NCBI GenBank assembly: GCA_044354975.1
Contig: JBIKZA010000003.1
Coordinates: 1-64,000, forward strand
Reading direction: 5' to 3'
Length of the DNA stretch: 64,000 nucleotides
Source: CAIZGX01 sp044354975
Lineage (GTDB): Bacteria; Bacteroidota; Bacteroidia; Flavobacteriales_D; Sanyastnellaceae
A program made the position numbers and the translations under genes. The notes under the pieces are model-generated. The model saw only the letters and a program-made list of their open reading frames with translations, made no database searches and was not told the DNA's origin. Each line of letters starts with the position of its first letter. Position 1 is the stretch's first letter. Shown here piece after piece: positions 8,522-16,860 of this stretch.

Positions 8522-8583
8522 CGTCATCACCGAAGGTGTCATTTTGTTAACACTATGTTCATATACAAGCCGCTGACCGGTAG

Positions 8584-8591
8584 TATTTTTG
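8584..8591 (+). promoter_or_regulatory. -7 promoter box for the 1949-residue secreted protein
   Basis: TATTTTTG is an exact TAnnTTTG match, leaving a 34-nt leader before the ATG at 8626. The -33 region is weak. Confidence 0.5.
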
Positions 8592-8625
8592 TCTCCTAAT
8601 AACTTCAACCTAAAACGTTCGTTTT

Positions 8626-11600
8626 ATGAAACAATTTTTATCAAAATTTTCAAATGTATTGAGTTTATTGGTTTGTGTTCTGTTGACAACAACTGTTGCA
8701 ATGGCTCAAACCAATCCTACTCCGCAGGGCATGCCTTACACGCAGAACTTCAGTGCTTACACTGGTTCGACTGCCACTTATTTGGCAGGATGGCAGGGTT
8801 GGACTATTACGGGTTCTACATCCACGGCATTTCCTACCGCAGCTCCAGCTGCGAATCAGGTTCAAGCTCCTGGAACTAATGGTTCAACTTCTGGTAGTGT
8901 TTATGATTTTACCGGAAAAATTGGATTTTTAAATACAGCTTCGGCGTTAAAGAGTTTCTGTCTTTCGATAAGCACGGTAGGTTATACCGCTGTTCAAGTT
9001 TCTTATGTTGCCGCAACGCAGAGAATCCTACTAAACGAAAGAATAGGTGCCATTGGCTTGCAATACCGAATTGGAACAACAGGTACCTTTCAAGATGTTG
9101 GAACCGCTTACCAGAACATTAATACCGTTGCTAACACAACGGGCAATGGGTCAATTAACCCAAGCACAATCACTGTTAATTTACCTGCGTCATGCGATAA
9201 CCTTTCAGAGGTTCAGTTGCGTTGGGTTTACAAAGAGATTTCAGGATCAGGTAATCGTCCGAGTTTCTCTGTCGACGATGTTTCCGTTACCGGAACAGTG
9301 TACATTCCTCCGAGTATTAATGTTACCACAACACCGTCCCCTTTGGATTTTTTTACAACCAATCAAGGTACGCCTTCTGCGTCTCAGTTGATTAATGTAA
9401 GTGGAGTTGGGCTTCAAGGTGTTGTTACCATTACTGCTCCAACAGGCATGGAGGTTTCAACGGGCAGTGGTTTTGGAACAACTGCAACATTAACGCCTAC
9501 GGCACAGCAATTAACAAATGCATTGGTTGAGCTACGAATTGCTGCTTCAGCTTCTCAGAGTTTCGTATCTGGAACAATTTCAATAGCAAGTTTGAATGCG
9601 CCTACACAAACCATTACCGGTCAGAGCTCCAATAATTATGCGCTTGGATTTGTGAATCCACCCACATTAGCATCTCAAACTATTTCCTTCCCACTTTCAT
9701 TACCTGTGAACTACGGCGATGCACCAATTACACTTTTAGCATCGTCTGATTCAGGATTACCAGTAACCTACACTTCTTCCAACACATCTATTGCAACAAT
9801 AAACAACGCAACAGGTGTAATGACCATATTAGCTGCTGGAAACGTTACGATTACCGCAAATCAAGCGGGTGATGCAACTTATGCTGCGGCGCCGGCTTTT
9901 GCTCAAAATTTGTATATTAATCCAATTACATTAACATTAGCTAATGCTCAGGTAGACGACAAGTATTATGATGGTGGAGTAGGTGCAACACTCACGGGAT
10001 CTTTGGTGGGAGTGATTAACAGCGACGCAGTAACCCTTGTTGGAGTTGGAATTTTTTCTGATTCCAATGCAGCAAACGGAATTTCAGTTACTTCGAATTC
10101 ATTTTTAATAGGGGCCCAGTTTGCCAATTATGAAATCTCTCAACCAACGGGATTAACAGGAAACATTCTTCCCGCCATTCAAACGATAGCATTCATGGTG
10201 GCTCCGATGGTATTAGGTGACCCAGCACAAACATTGACATCAACTTCAAGTTCAAATAATGCTCCGTTCACTCCCGTCAATACTATTTACTCCTCATCTA
10301 ACACATCAGTAGCAACCATTGCAGGAACCGTATTAACTGTTGTTGGTGTTGGATCAACGAATATTACCGTGACTAATCCTGGTGATGCGAATCATGCTGC
10401 AGGATCAACAACTGTAACGTTAGTTGTAAGAACTGGAATTGCTAAATGGAATTTTGAAAATTTAGGAACCATTCCAATTGGAAATTTAGGAGCCATTCCA
10501 ACTAGCGGTGCCGTATATAATGGCCCTGCGGCGACCGTTGGTTTAAACGCAACAGGCAGCAGCATGAAAGGCAATCACGCAAGTGCAGCTACAAATTGGA
10601 CTACCCCAGTAGGTAATGGGTCATCGGTTTCATTGAGCGGAAGCAACTGGGCCATTGGTGATTATTATCAATTTCAAACGAGCACTTATGGATTCAGCAC
10701 TGTTTATTTGGCATTGGATCAAACAGGAAGTGGCACTGGACCAAGAGATTTCCAGGTCAGCTACAGTTTGGATGGAACAAACTTTACCAGCGATGGGTCT
10801 GTTTACGCACTTTCAAACAGCAACGCATGGAACTCAACACCCTACAAACCGGAGCATACACGTTCTTTCGACTTGTCTTCAGGTATTGCGGGTCAGCCGA
10901 TGGTTTATTTCAGAGTAACGAACACATCAACTGTTTCATTGGTAAATGGTCTTGTTGGTCCCAGCGGAACAAGCCGCGTAGATAACTTCAGCGTTTCTGG
11001 AACGCTTTGTCCGGCTGAGGTTTGTAACGACGGTGTTGACAACGACTGCGACGGACAAATAGATGAAGGATGTCCGACCATTGACTTAACTGGCAGTACG
11101 TCAGATTTTTGTCCTTCTTATTCAGGTTCATTGACATTCACTTCAGCCAACTTCACACAGCCATACGATGTAGTGGCTTACCTAACAACAGCAAACAATA
11201 CGACATATTCTTCTTCAGATATAATTGGAATAGTTAACGGAGTTTCTGGAACCACTGGTTCAATCACAGTTACACTTCCTTCTTCAACAACAGGTGGAAC
11301 GGACTACGCCATTATTTTAGTTGCAGCTGAATCAGTAACGTTCTACTCTGCAACCGATGTTAACTTGAATACCACTGTGAACGCGATTTGCGCGGATTAT
11401 GGTTGTATGGATAACACAGCTTGTAACTACGACGCATTGGCAACAGTGGGTGATGGTTCTTGTTTATATGCAACCGCGTGGTACTTGAACGCAGATGGTG
11501 ATGGTTATGCTGCTTCTTCAACTTCGGCTTGTACAACACCAGGAACTGGTTATTCAGCAACGGTTCTTCCAACTACCGATTGTAACGATGCTAGTGCAGC

Positions 11601-14475
11601 GGTTAATCCTGATGCTACTGAGAATTTATGTAACGGTATCGATGATAACTGTACTGCAGGAATCGACGAAGGAGCTGTTTCAGGATGTTTCGATCCGAAT
11701 GCGAACAACTACAGCGCAGCAGTGACTTGTCCGAACAACGCTACGTGTACCTATGGGAACTTCACAGCGGGTAATATTGTTGCGCTTCGCACGGGCGCTG
11801 GTTCAACAACCCTAGGAACGGGCGGTACAGCCATCTTCTTGGAAGAGATGTCAACAAGTGGTGTGGCAGGTACAATTGCACTTCCAACCACCGGAGCCAA
11901 TAGACAAGTTATGGTAGGTAATTCCACCTTAGAGAATATGATTACACTTTCTCCTGATAAATCAAAATTGATTATTCCAGGTTATGATGCATCAGCACTT
12001 CAAACGGGATTAACGGGATCGTCTGCACCACGTGTAATTGGTACACAAGGAATAGGATACAACAGCTTCAACCGTGTAGCTTCTGGAACCATTTATTCCC
12101 CTCCTACCGCTGGTAACTTCCGTGGTGTATGCACAGATGGTACAAGCTACTGGACAACCGGATCAACTCAAGGTGTGCAATACTACAACGGCTCTTCTTT
12201 CTCTATTGTCTCTTCGAATATTACCAACCTAAGAGCCATAAACATTTTTGGTGACCAACTGTATTACGCCACAGCATCAACAACGGGTGGAGCTTTAAAA
12301 GGAATTTATAAGGTGGGTACAGGTCTTCCAACTTCAACCGTTACGGCAACAAATGAAATTAGTGTTGGTGCAGATGGTGACCCTTATGGTTTCTATTTCA
12401 ACAACGACCAAACCATCTGTTACATCGCTGATAATACCAACGGTGTTGGTGTTCAAAAATGGGTGCTTTCTGGTGGTGTTTGGTCCTTAGACCACGCCGT
12501 TTCTGTTGGTTTGTCTTCTGGTGCGCGTTCAGTAGTGGTTGATTTCTATGCCGGCGTAAATCCAAGGGTATACGCAGTTACAGGTACTTCTTTAACTACC
12601 TCAGTGGTATGGTTCGACGATACTGGAGCAGGTGCAACAATCAATACCATTGCTACCTATACCAATGCATTAGATAATAAAGCGTATCGCTCACTAGCTT
12701 TTGCTCCTTGCACACCATCTACTTGGTATGCAGACGTAGATGCTGATGGATACGGAAATTCAGCATCTACTTTGAGTTATTGCACACAACCTTATGGTTA
12801 TGTTGCGAACAGCACAGATTGTAACGACGCGTTGGCTGCTGTTAATCCAGGTGCTACTGAATTGTGTAACAGCGCAGACGATAACTGTTCTGGAGCTGCT
12901 GACGAAGGATTAACTTTCGTGAACTACTACGCAGATGCTGACGGAGATGGATACGGAGCTGGTTCAGCAACGAATGCTTGCTCGAATCCAGGTGCTGGAT
13001 ATGCTGCTGCAAACGGAGATTGCAACGATGCTGTCGCGGCTATTCATCCAAATGCAACAGAACTTTGCACCAACGCGATTGACGATGATTGTGATACAGT
13101 GATTAACGAAGGTTGTGGCAATGAAACTGCTGCAGGAGAAAGTGCAGGTACAGCAACGAGTATTTCAGCATCGTTCTTCCCAACTTGTAACAACCAATCA
13201 CATACTTTATCTGGTTTTGGTCCTTCTATTTCTGCTCAATCTACGTGCTTAACGGGTGAAGACAAATGGCATTCATTTGTTGCAACTTCAGAGGCAGTGA
13301 GTATAGTAGTTGGTTCAACATTAAATGATATTTTGGTTGAATTGCAATCGAGCACAAGTGACTTACTTGCAACTGAAAATGCAGTAGCTGGATTAGGCGG
13401 AGAGGTGTTGAACTTCTCTGGATTAACTGCCGGTCAGGTGTATAAAATTGGTGTAAGAAACTACAACAGTGCATTGGGCATTGGTTCATACACCATCTGT
13501 GTTAAAATGTTGAAGCGTGGTGGTTGTGATTCAGGAACAAGCGCAACTTGGTCAAGTACCTTGAACTTGTGTAAACTCTTCAAAGCAACATGGGCGGGAT
13601 CAGGTGTTCAATACCGATTCACTTTTGTTGGAACAAGCGGAATTGCATTGGGTAACACGTATGTGAAGACACAAAGTTCTAACTTACTGACGCTTTCAAC
13701 GGTAGTACCAACGCTTCCAATGGGATGCACGTATAACGTTAGCGTGACAACCATTTACAGCTTAACGAATGCAGCCGGTGGAGTTGAACTTATTGAAGTT
13801 CCTGCCTTAGCACCATGTTTAATTACCATGGAGCAAGAAGCAGCAACAGCTCTTCGTACTTCTGACAGATGTGCTGCCGGGCCGCGTTTCCGCGGTGCAA
13901 TTGTAGCGTCGTTACCATGGGTTTGTGGAGTAACGAACTGGAAGTGGGAATTCACAGAATTAGATGCAGGTGGAAATGCAGTTGGAATTCCAATCGTTTA
14001 CTTCCGCGAAGCAGCGAGTAACTACTGCAATTTAGCTCTTGTAACTGCTCTTCAATATGGACTGACCTATGCAGTAAAAACAGCTCCAGTATTCTCATAC
14101 GGAGAAGGTGCTTTTGGACCAGTTCAAACCATCTGTATCATAGGTTTAGCGGGAATGGTCTTGGAGGGAGTAAGTGGAATGGCTCAAAACTCAACACGAG
14201 ATATACTTGTAACCAACGAAGCAAACATGAGCTTGTATCCTAACCCAACACACGGAACAGATGTGAACATTAACTTATCTGGGGTAACTTCAGAGAACGT
14301 TCAAATTCGTGTAGTAGATGCTATGGGTCGTCAAGTATGGAGCAACCGCTACTCAGTAGACGGTATTCTAAATACGAATATCACCTTCGAGCGTCCACTT
14401 GCAAACGGATTATACTTTGTTGAAGCCATCTATAATGGAGAACTTCAAACACAACGTATGATGGTTCAGAGGTAG
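8626..14475 (+). CDS. Large T9SS type A secreted protein with bacterial Ig/YDG domains and MopE-like metal-binding repeats
   Basis: A 1949-residue exported protein. A signal peptide covers about residues 1-27 (ending TTTVAMAQ). Then come a lamin/jelly-roll-like segment (30-230), bacterial Ig-like repeats (about 235-440, with NNATGVMTILAAGNVTIT), and a YDG domain at about 440-520 (KYYDGGVGATLTG). Four MopE-type motifs follow near residues 798, 985-1018, 1397-1427 and 1464-1497; each has a CNDxxDNDCDGxIDEG-like core, and three are preceded by YxDADGDGY-type acidic loops that resemble calcium sites. The end (MSLYPNPTHGTDVNINLS, then GLYFVEAIYNG) is a type A T9SS sorting domain. It is probably a surface adhesin or matrix protein. 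No catalytic domain is recognised. A strong terminator follows. Confidence 0.9.
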   Translation: MKQFLSKFSNVLSLLVCVLLTTTVAMAQTNPTPQGMPYTQNFSAYTGSTATYLAGWQGWTITGSTSTAFPTAAPAANQVQAPGTNGSTSGSVYDFTGKIGFLNTASALKSFCLSISTVGYTAVQVSYVAATQRILLNERIGAIGLQYRIGTTGTFQDVGTAYQNINTVANTTGNGSINPSTITVNLPASCDNLSEVQLRWVYKEISGSGNRPSFSVDDVSVTGTVYIPPSINVTTTPSPLDFFTTNQGTPSASQLINVSGVGLQGVVTITAPTGMEVSTGSGFGTTATLTPTAQQLTNALVELRIAASASQSFVSGTISIASLNAPTQTITGQSSNNYALGFVNPPTLASQTISFPLSLPVNYGDAPITLLASSDSGLPVTYTSSNTSIATINNATGVMTILAAGNVTITANQAGDATYAAAPAFAQNLYINPITLTLANAQVDDKYYDGGVGATLTGSLVGVINSDAVTLVGVGIFSDSNAANGISVTSNSFLIGAQFANYEISQPTGLTGNILPAIQTIAFMVAPMVLGDPAQTLTSTSSSNNAPFTPVNTIYSSSNTSVATIAGTVLTVVGVGSTNITVTNPGDANHAAGSTTVTLVVRTGIAKWNFENLGTIPIGNLGAIPTSGAVYNGPAATVGLNATGSSMKGNHASAATNWTTPVGNGSSVSLSGSNWAIGDYYQFQTSTYGFSTVYLALDQTGSGTGPRDFQVSYSLDGTNFTSDGSVYALSNSNAWNSTPYKPEHTRSFDLSSGIAGQPMVYFRVTNTSTVSLVNGLVGPSGTSRVDNFSVSGTLCPAEVCNDGVDNDCDGQIDEGCPTIDLTGSTSDFCPSYSGSLTFTSANFTQPYDVVAYLTTANNTTYSSSDIIGIVNGVSGTTGSITVTLPSSTTGGTDYAIILVAAESVTFYSATDVNLNTTVNAICADYGCMDNTACNYDALATVGDGSCLYATAWYLNADGDGYAASSTSACTTPGTGYSATVLPTTDCNDASAAVNPDATENLCNGIDDNCTAGIDEGAVSGCFDPNANNYSAAVTCPNNATCTYGNFTAGNIVALRTGAGSTTLGTGGTAIFLEEMSTSGVAGTIALPTTGANRQVMVGNSTLENMITLSPDKSKLIIPGYDASALQTGLTGSSAPRVIGTQGIGYNSFNRVASGTIYSPPTAGNFRGVCTDGTSYWTTGSTQGVQYYNGSSFSIVSSNITNLRAINIFGDQLYYATASTTGGALKGIYKVGTGLPTSTVTATNEISVGADGDPYGFYFNNDQTICYIADNTNGVGVQKWVLSGGVWSLDHAVSVGLSSGARSVVVDFYAGVNPRVYAVTGTSLTTSVVWFDDTGAGATINTIATYTNALDNKAYRSLAFAPCTPSTWYADVDADGYGNSASTLSYCTQPYGYVANSTDCNDALAAVNPGATELCNSADDNCSGAADEGLTFVNYYADADGDGYGAGSATNACSNPGAGYAAANGDCNDAVAAIHPNATELCTNAIDDDCDTVINEGCGNETAAGESAGTATSISASFFPTCNNQSHTLSGFGPSISAQSTCLTGEDKWHSFVATSEAVSIVVGSTLNDILVELQSSTSDLLATENAVAGLGGEVLNFSGLTAGQVYKIGVRNYNSALGIGSYTICVKMLKRGGCDSGTSATWSSTLNLCKLFKATWAGSGVQYRFTFVGTSGIALGNTYVKTQSSNLLTLSTVVPTLPMGCTYNVSVTTIYSLTNAAGGVELIEVPALAPCLITMEQEAATALRTSDRCAAGPRFRGAIVASLPWVCGVTNWKWEFTELDAGGNAVGIPIVYFREAASNYCNLALVTALQYGLTYAVKTAPVFSYGEGAFGPVQTICIIGLAGMVLEGVSGMAQNSTRDILVTNEANMSLYPNPTHGTDVNINLSGVTSENVQIRVVDAMGRQVWSNRYSVDGILNTNITFERPLANGLYFVEAIYNGELQTQRMMVQR

Positions 14476-14483
14476 TTTAGTTA

Positions 14484-14729
14484 TTAGGTAAAGAAAAGCC
14501 CTTCCGATTGGAAGGGCTTTTTTGTTAATCTAAATTCAATTAAACTATTGACTTCGTTGAATTCATTCGAACAATTCAGTAGATAATTCCACTTAAAATA
14601 GCCGCGAAAAAACACCAGGTACTTGTACTCTGCAGCATCTATGTTCTTTCTCATCTTATCTGCAGCTGCCCATAGCATTTGCTCAAAGGGTTTCTCTTCT
14701 GCAGTTTTCTCTTTCTTGGTTTTAGCCAT
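14484..14729 (-). pseudogene. 5' remnant of a type I restriction-modification methyltransferase gene (hsdM)
   Basis: The minus-strand frame from the ATG at 14729 encodes FEQMLWAAADKMRKNIDAAEYKY at residues 16-38. This matches the HsdM N-terminus ([36 protein letters not shown]). The similarity stops abruptly after about residue 39 (near 14615), and the frame then runs through unrelated sequence into the neighbouring terminator. The remaining 40 or so residues are not HsdM-like. So this is the first ~115 bp of an hsdM gene whose body has been lost, probably by deletion or recombination at one edge of the tRNA-Asn island. A possible product of 81 residues would not be a methyltransferase. Confidence 0.75.
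14493..14523 (+). terminator. Intrinsic terminator of the 1949-residue secreted protein gene
   Basis: A 12-bp stem AAAAGCCCTTCC/GGAAGGGCTTTT with loop GATT, followed by more T. It is symmetrical enough to work in both directions. Confidence 0.9.
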
Positions 14730-15165
14730 GTTGTTTATACCAGTGGTATTGATACTTATGTTATCTCTTTTACCTGCATAACCATGCTGTCAGTCTTAAT
14801 TGACTTAAAGTAATGCATCATTACAAATATAGGCATATGCCTGCACGCGATTAAAGTACTGTGCTGCTAACACTTGCAGTGGAATGTTAATAAGTATTGC
14901 GCTCAATTTCAGTAAAAAGAGGTGCCACTTCTATTTACCAAGTAGGGGCCTACCAATGGGCTTTATAATAAACTCTTTTAAATATGAAACACACAAGTTG
15001 TGAGTGCTGCAGAACCAACAGAAATACGAATTGGTTCAGTTATTTAAATGACCTATTGCAAATGATATTGTTGGTGCAGGATCACTTTAGCCCAGATGGC
15101 ATGGACTTGCATCCAATCTATGTTCAATTGTATAAACTAATTCTGCATATGTGTATATTTGGTAC
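14730..15165. other. Gene-free stretch with several palindromes, upstream of the hsdM remnant and the first lipoprotein
   Basis: No convincing gene is seen; a 61-codon open frame in the right half has no recognisable family and no initiation context. Perfect palindromes are ATACCAGTGGTAT (14737-14749, odd centre), 7 bp before the hsdM start, and AGGCATATGCCT (14831-14842). A further inverted repeat, GTAGG-GG-CCTAC, lies near 14942-14953. The first may be an operator of the lost restriction system. Confidence 0.5.
15154..15161 (+). promoter_or_regulatory. -7 promoter box of the first island lipoprotein
   Basis: TATATTTG matches the consensus exactly, with a TTG at 15128-15130 (23-nt spacer). 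The ATG at 15166 lies 4 nt downstream, predicting a leaderless message. Confidence 0.6.
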
Positions 15166-15654
15166 ATGAAGACCAAACTACTACTATTCTCGGCATTGGC
15201 ATTTGTAATACTTTGCTTTAACGGTTGCACTCCTGATGAGGTTCAAACAACACAGGATCAGTTTAAGCCATTGATTATAAGAGCTACAACCTCTACTCCA
15301 ATTCATGCTCCTTTGAATGGAGGTGAGAATTTTTTGAATATTGGCTGCCAATTCGGGGGTCAGGAAATTAATGGTAATTATCCTGCTCAACAAGGCCAGA
15401 ATCAAATAGAGATTGTAACTACATCAGTTGCTAATACGCCCCTAAACATACATATTCAATATTATGATGCATGGCCTTTTGATCCCGATAATTCACCAGT
15501 TTGGAATGGTGACTGTTCTGATATTCAACTGCAAGTTATTTATGATAATGTAATAGTTTTTGATCAAGTGAGATCTTTAGGTGGTGCTCAAAATGTCGCG
15601 ACTACTATTTGTGGGTATGGATCATTTTGGCAAGAAATAGTTACTCTACCCTAA
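15166..15654 (+). CDS. Uncharacterised lipoprotein, paralogue of the gene at 16312
   Basis: The product has 162 residues and is not recognised as a known family. Residues 1-21 form a lipoprotein signal (MKTKLLLFSALAFVILCFNGC) with the lipid-bearing Cys21. The mature part has no membrane helix. It is about one third identical by eye to the second lipoprotein, sharing the signal peptide almost exactly and motifs such as FxPLIIxxT, PIH, GQEINGxY, QxGQxxI, and a CGxGxxW...TLP ending with a probable disulfide pair (NGDC and TICGYG). The start is MKTK, because the -7 box ends 4 nt upstream. The 3' flank is also shared with the paralogue. It lies in the tRNA-Asn island; a surface-exposed or periplasmic role is inference. 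Confidence 0.75.
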   Translation: MKTKLLLFSALAFVILCFNGCTPDEVQTTQDQFKPLIIRATTSTPIHAPLNGGENFLNIGCQFGGQEINGNYPAQQGQNQIEIVTTSVANTPLNIHIQYYDAWPFDPDNSPVWNGDCSDIQLQVIYDNVIVFDQVRSLGGAQNVATTICGYGSFWQEIVTLP

Positions 15655-15676
15655 CCCCAGCAGCCATCACTGCTTG
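15652..15676 (+). repeat. Short repeat after the first island lipoprotein (copy 1)
   Basis: TAACCCCAGCAGCCATCACT plus GCTTG occurs immediately at the stop codon, and a near-identical copy lies at the stop codon of the paralogue (16768-16793; one inserted A and one G-to-A change). Conservation of this noncoding flank, where the coding parts have diverged strongly, is unexpected for a simple old duplication. Confidence 0.6.
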
Positions 15677-15814
15677 ATCTTATTCATTGCACTATGCTTC
15701 TCTGTGCCTTATGAAACGTATAACAAGTGTTTTTTGTATGAGTTAGAGCTGTTGATTTATATTGTATTGCTTATTAATATTTAATTGTTTTACTTTAGCT
15801 AAAATATAAAGAAC

Positions 15815-16045
15815 ATGGAAACGGAATCTATAAATCCCAAAAGAATCAGAAAAGCTGGTAAGTCCTTCTTAGTATCGTTTATACTTAGTCTTTTAAGTGT
15901 TGGCGTATCAATATACCTTAGTACACTTGGCAATGCTGCCGCAATAAGGTGGGTAATGCCAGTTATTATTGCGATAGGTTCAGCGGGCTCATTTGTTAGC
16001 GGATGCGTGGAGTTAATCAAATGCACTGAAGAGCATAAATTTTAA
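15815..16045 (+). CDS. Small two-helix membrane protein, paralogue of the next gene
   Basis: A 76-residue protein with a charged N-terminus (METESINPKRIRKAGKS), a first membrane helix at about 17-38 (FLVSFILSLLSVGVSIYLSTLG), a second at about 45-66 (WVMPVIIAIGSAGSFVSGCVEL), and a charged tail (IKCTEEHKF). The pattern NPxRIxKxGxSLxxF and the end LIxCTE recur in the next gene, so the two are paralogues. The family is not recognised. It sits between two related lipoproteins in the tRNA-Asn island. The ATG lies 19 nt after a weak TACTTTAG box. It could be an immunity-like or accessory membrane protein, but nothing in the sequence proves this. Confidence 0.65.
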   Translation: METESINPKRIRKAGKSFLVSFILSLLSVGVSIYLSTLGNAAAIRWVMPVIIAIGSAGSFVSGCVELIKCTEEHKF

Positions 16046-16076
16046 ATATTCTGATTAGATACTCTATTGTGTACTT

Positions 16077-16310
16077 ATGGAACAAAACCAAGTTAATCCA
16101 GAAAGAATCAAAAAGGTTGGAAGATCTTTAATTGCGTTTTTTCTTTTATCTGTGGCATATTCATATGGAGTCATCTCAATAAGTAGTCAGAAAATGGACT
16201 ATCGCACATTACTTGATTACCAATATATCCTTGGTGGATTGATAGGTGCACCTGCACTCCTGTTTTTCATCCGTATTTGTTATAACCTAATTCGTTGCAC
16301 AGAAAAGTAA
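16077..16310 (+). CDS. Small two-helix membrane protein, paralogue of the previous gene
   Basis: This 77-residue protein begins MEQNQVNPERIKKVGRSL and has helices at about 17-36 (LIAFFLLSVAYSYGVISISS) and 48-70 (YILGGLIGAPALLFFIRICYNL), ending IRCTEK. It follows the same plan as its neighbour 31 nt upstream, with N-terminal NPxRIxKxGxS and C-terminal LIxCTE conserved and the middle diverged. The stop codon is separated from the ATG of the second lipoprotein by 1 nt, so the membrane protein and lipoprotein are surely co-transcribed, and may work together at the envelope. The family is unknown to me. Confidence 0.65.
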   Translation: MEQNQVNPERIKKVGRSLIAFFLLSVAYSYGVISISSQKMDYRTLLDYQYILGGLIGAPALLFFIRICYNLIRCTEK

Positions 16311-16311
16311 C

Positions 16312-16770
16312 ATGAAAACTAAACTACTTCTTTTCTCAGCATTGGCACTCATCATGCTTTGCTTTAACGGCTGCACTAATCAGTTTCAGCCAAAGCCATT
16401 GGTCATAAAAGTTACATTAGCTAACCCAATACATAGTTGTTCTGCATCAGGTTCCCCTGTTACAGCGAACGTTCTTGAGGTTTATTCCAATGCCAATGGC
16501 TCACAAGAGTTAAACGGTTTGTTTCTGAATCAAGTTGGTCAAGATGAGATAGTATTTAACACAGTTGCAGCAAGCACTCAGGCACAAGTAATTGTGATTA
16601 ACTACCTAGATTTTCTCAATGCTAATCCGGATGTTTATTACTGTAATACCGTTACCGCTCAGATTACTTTTGATGGTGAGATAGTGTATGAAGAAAGCAG
16701 ACAAATGGGAAGTGAAGATGCTACTTGTGGCGATGGTTTTGAATGGCATATTAATTTCACCTTGCCATAA
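16312..16770 (+). CDS. Uncharacterised lipoprotein, paralogue of the gene at 15166
   Basis: A protein of 152 residues with the same lipoprotein signal as its paralogue (MKTKLLLFSALALIMLCFNGC, lipid-bearing Cys21). The mature sequence keeps FQPKPLVIKVT, NPIH, QELNGLFLNQVGQDEI, a central cysteine (VYYCNT), and CGDGFEWHINFTLP at the end. The two remaining cysteines probably form a disulfide. It begins 1 nt after the upstream membrane-protein gene, so it has no promoter of its own. No known domain is recognised. Order in the island is lipoprotein, membrane protein, membrane protein, lipoprotein, as expected after duplication of a two-gene unit followed by loss of flanking copies. Confidence 0.75.
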   Translation: MKTKLLLFSALALIMLCFNGCTNQFQPKPLVIKVTLANPIHSCSASGSPVTANVLEVYSNANGSQELNGLFLNQVGQDEIVFNTVAASTQAQVIVINYLDFLNANPDVYYCNTVTAQITFDGEIVYEESRQMGSEDATCGDGFEWHINFTLP

Positions 16771-16793
16771 CCCCAGCAGCCAATCACTACTTG
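16768..16793 (+). repeat. Short repeat after the second island lipoprotein (copy 2)
   Basis: Near-identical to the repeat at 15652-15676. Here it continues to TTGGGG, giving a CCCCA/TGGGG hairpin that might help end transcription. Confidence 0.55.
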
Positions 16794-16860
16794 GGGTTTA
16801 GCTATGTATTATGATTCTAGAAGCATATTCTAAATTCATTTAACATAAGCACTTACAACA

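Noticed and set aside
14984..15169. 61-codon open frame (MKHTSCECC...) before the first island lipoprotein
   Set aside because: No recognisable family, no initiation context, and it runs across the promoter of the lipoprotein gene.
15652..16793. The repeats after the lipoprotein genes as integron attC sites
   Set aside because: They lack the GTTRRRY core and an attC-like folded structure, and the recombinase is not IntI-like. A duplication or other site is more likely.
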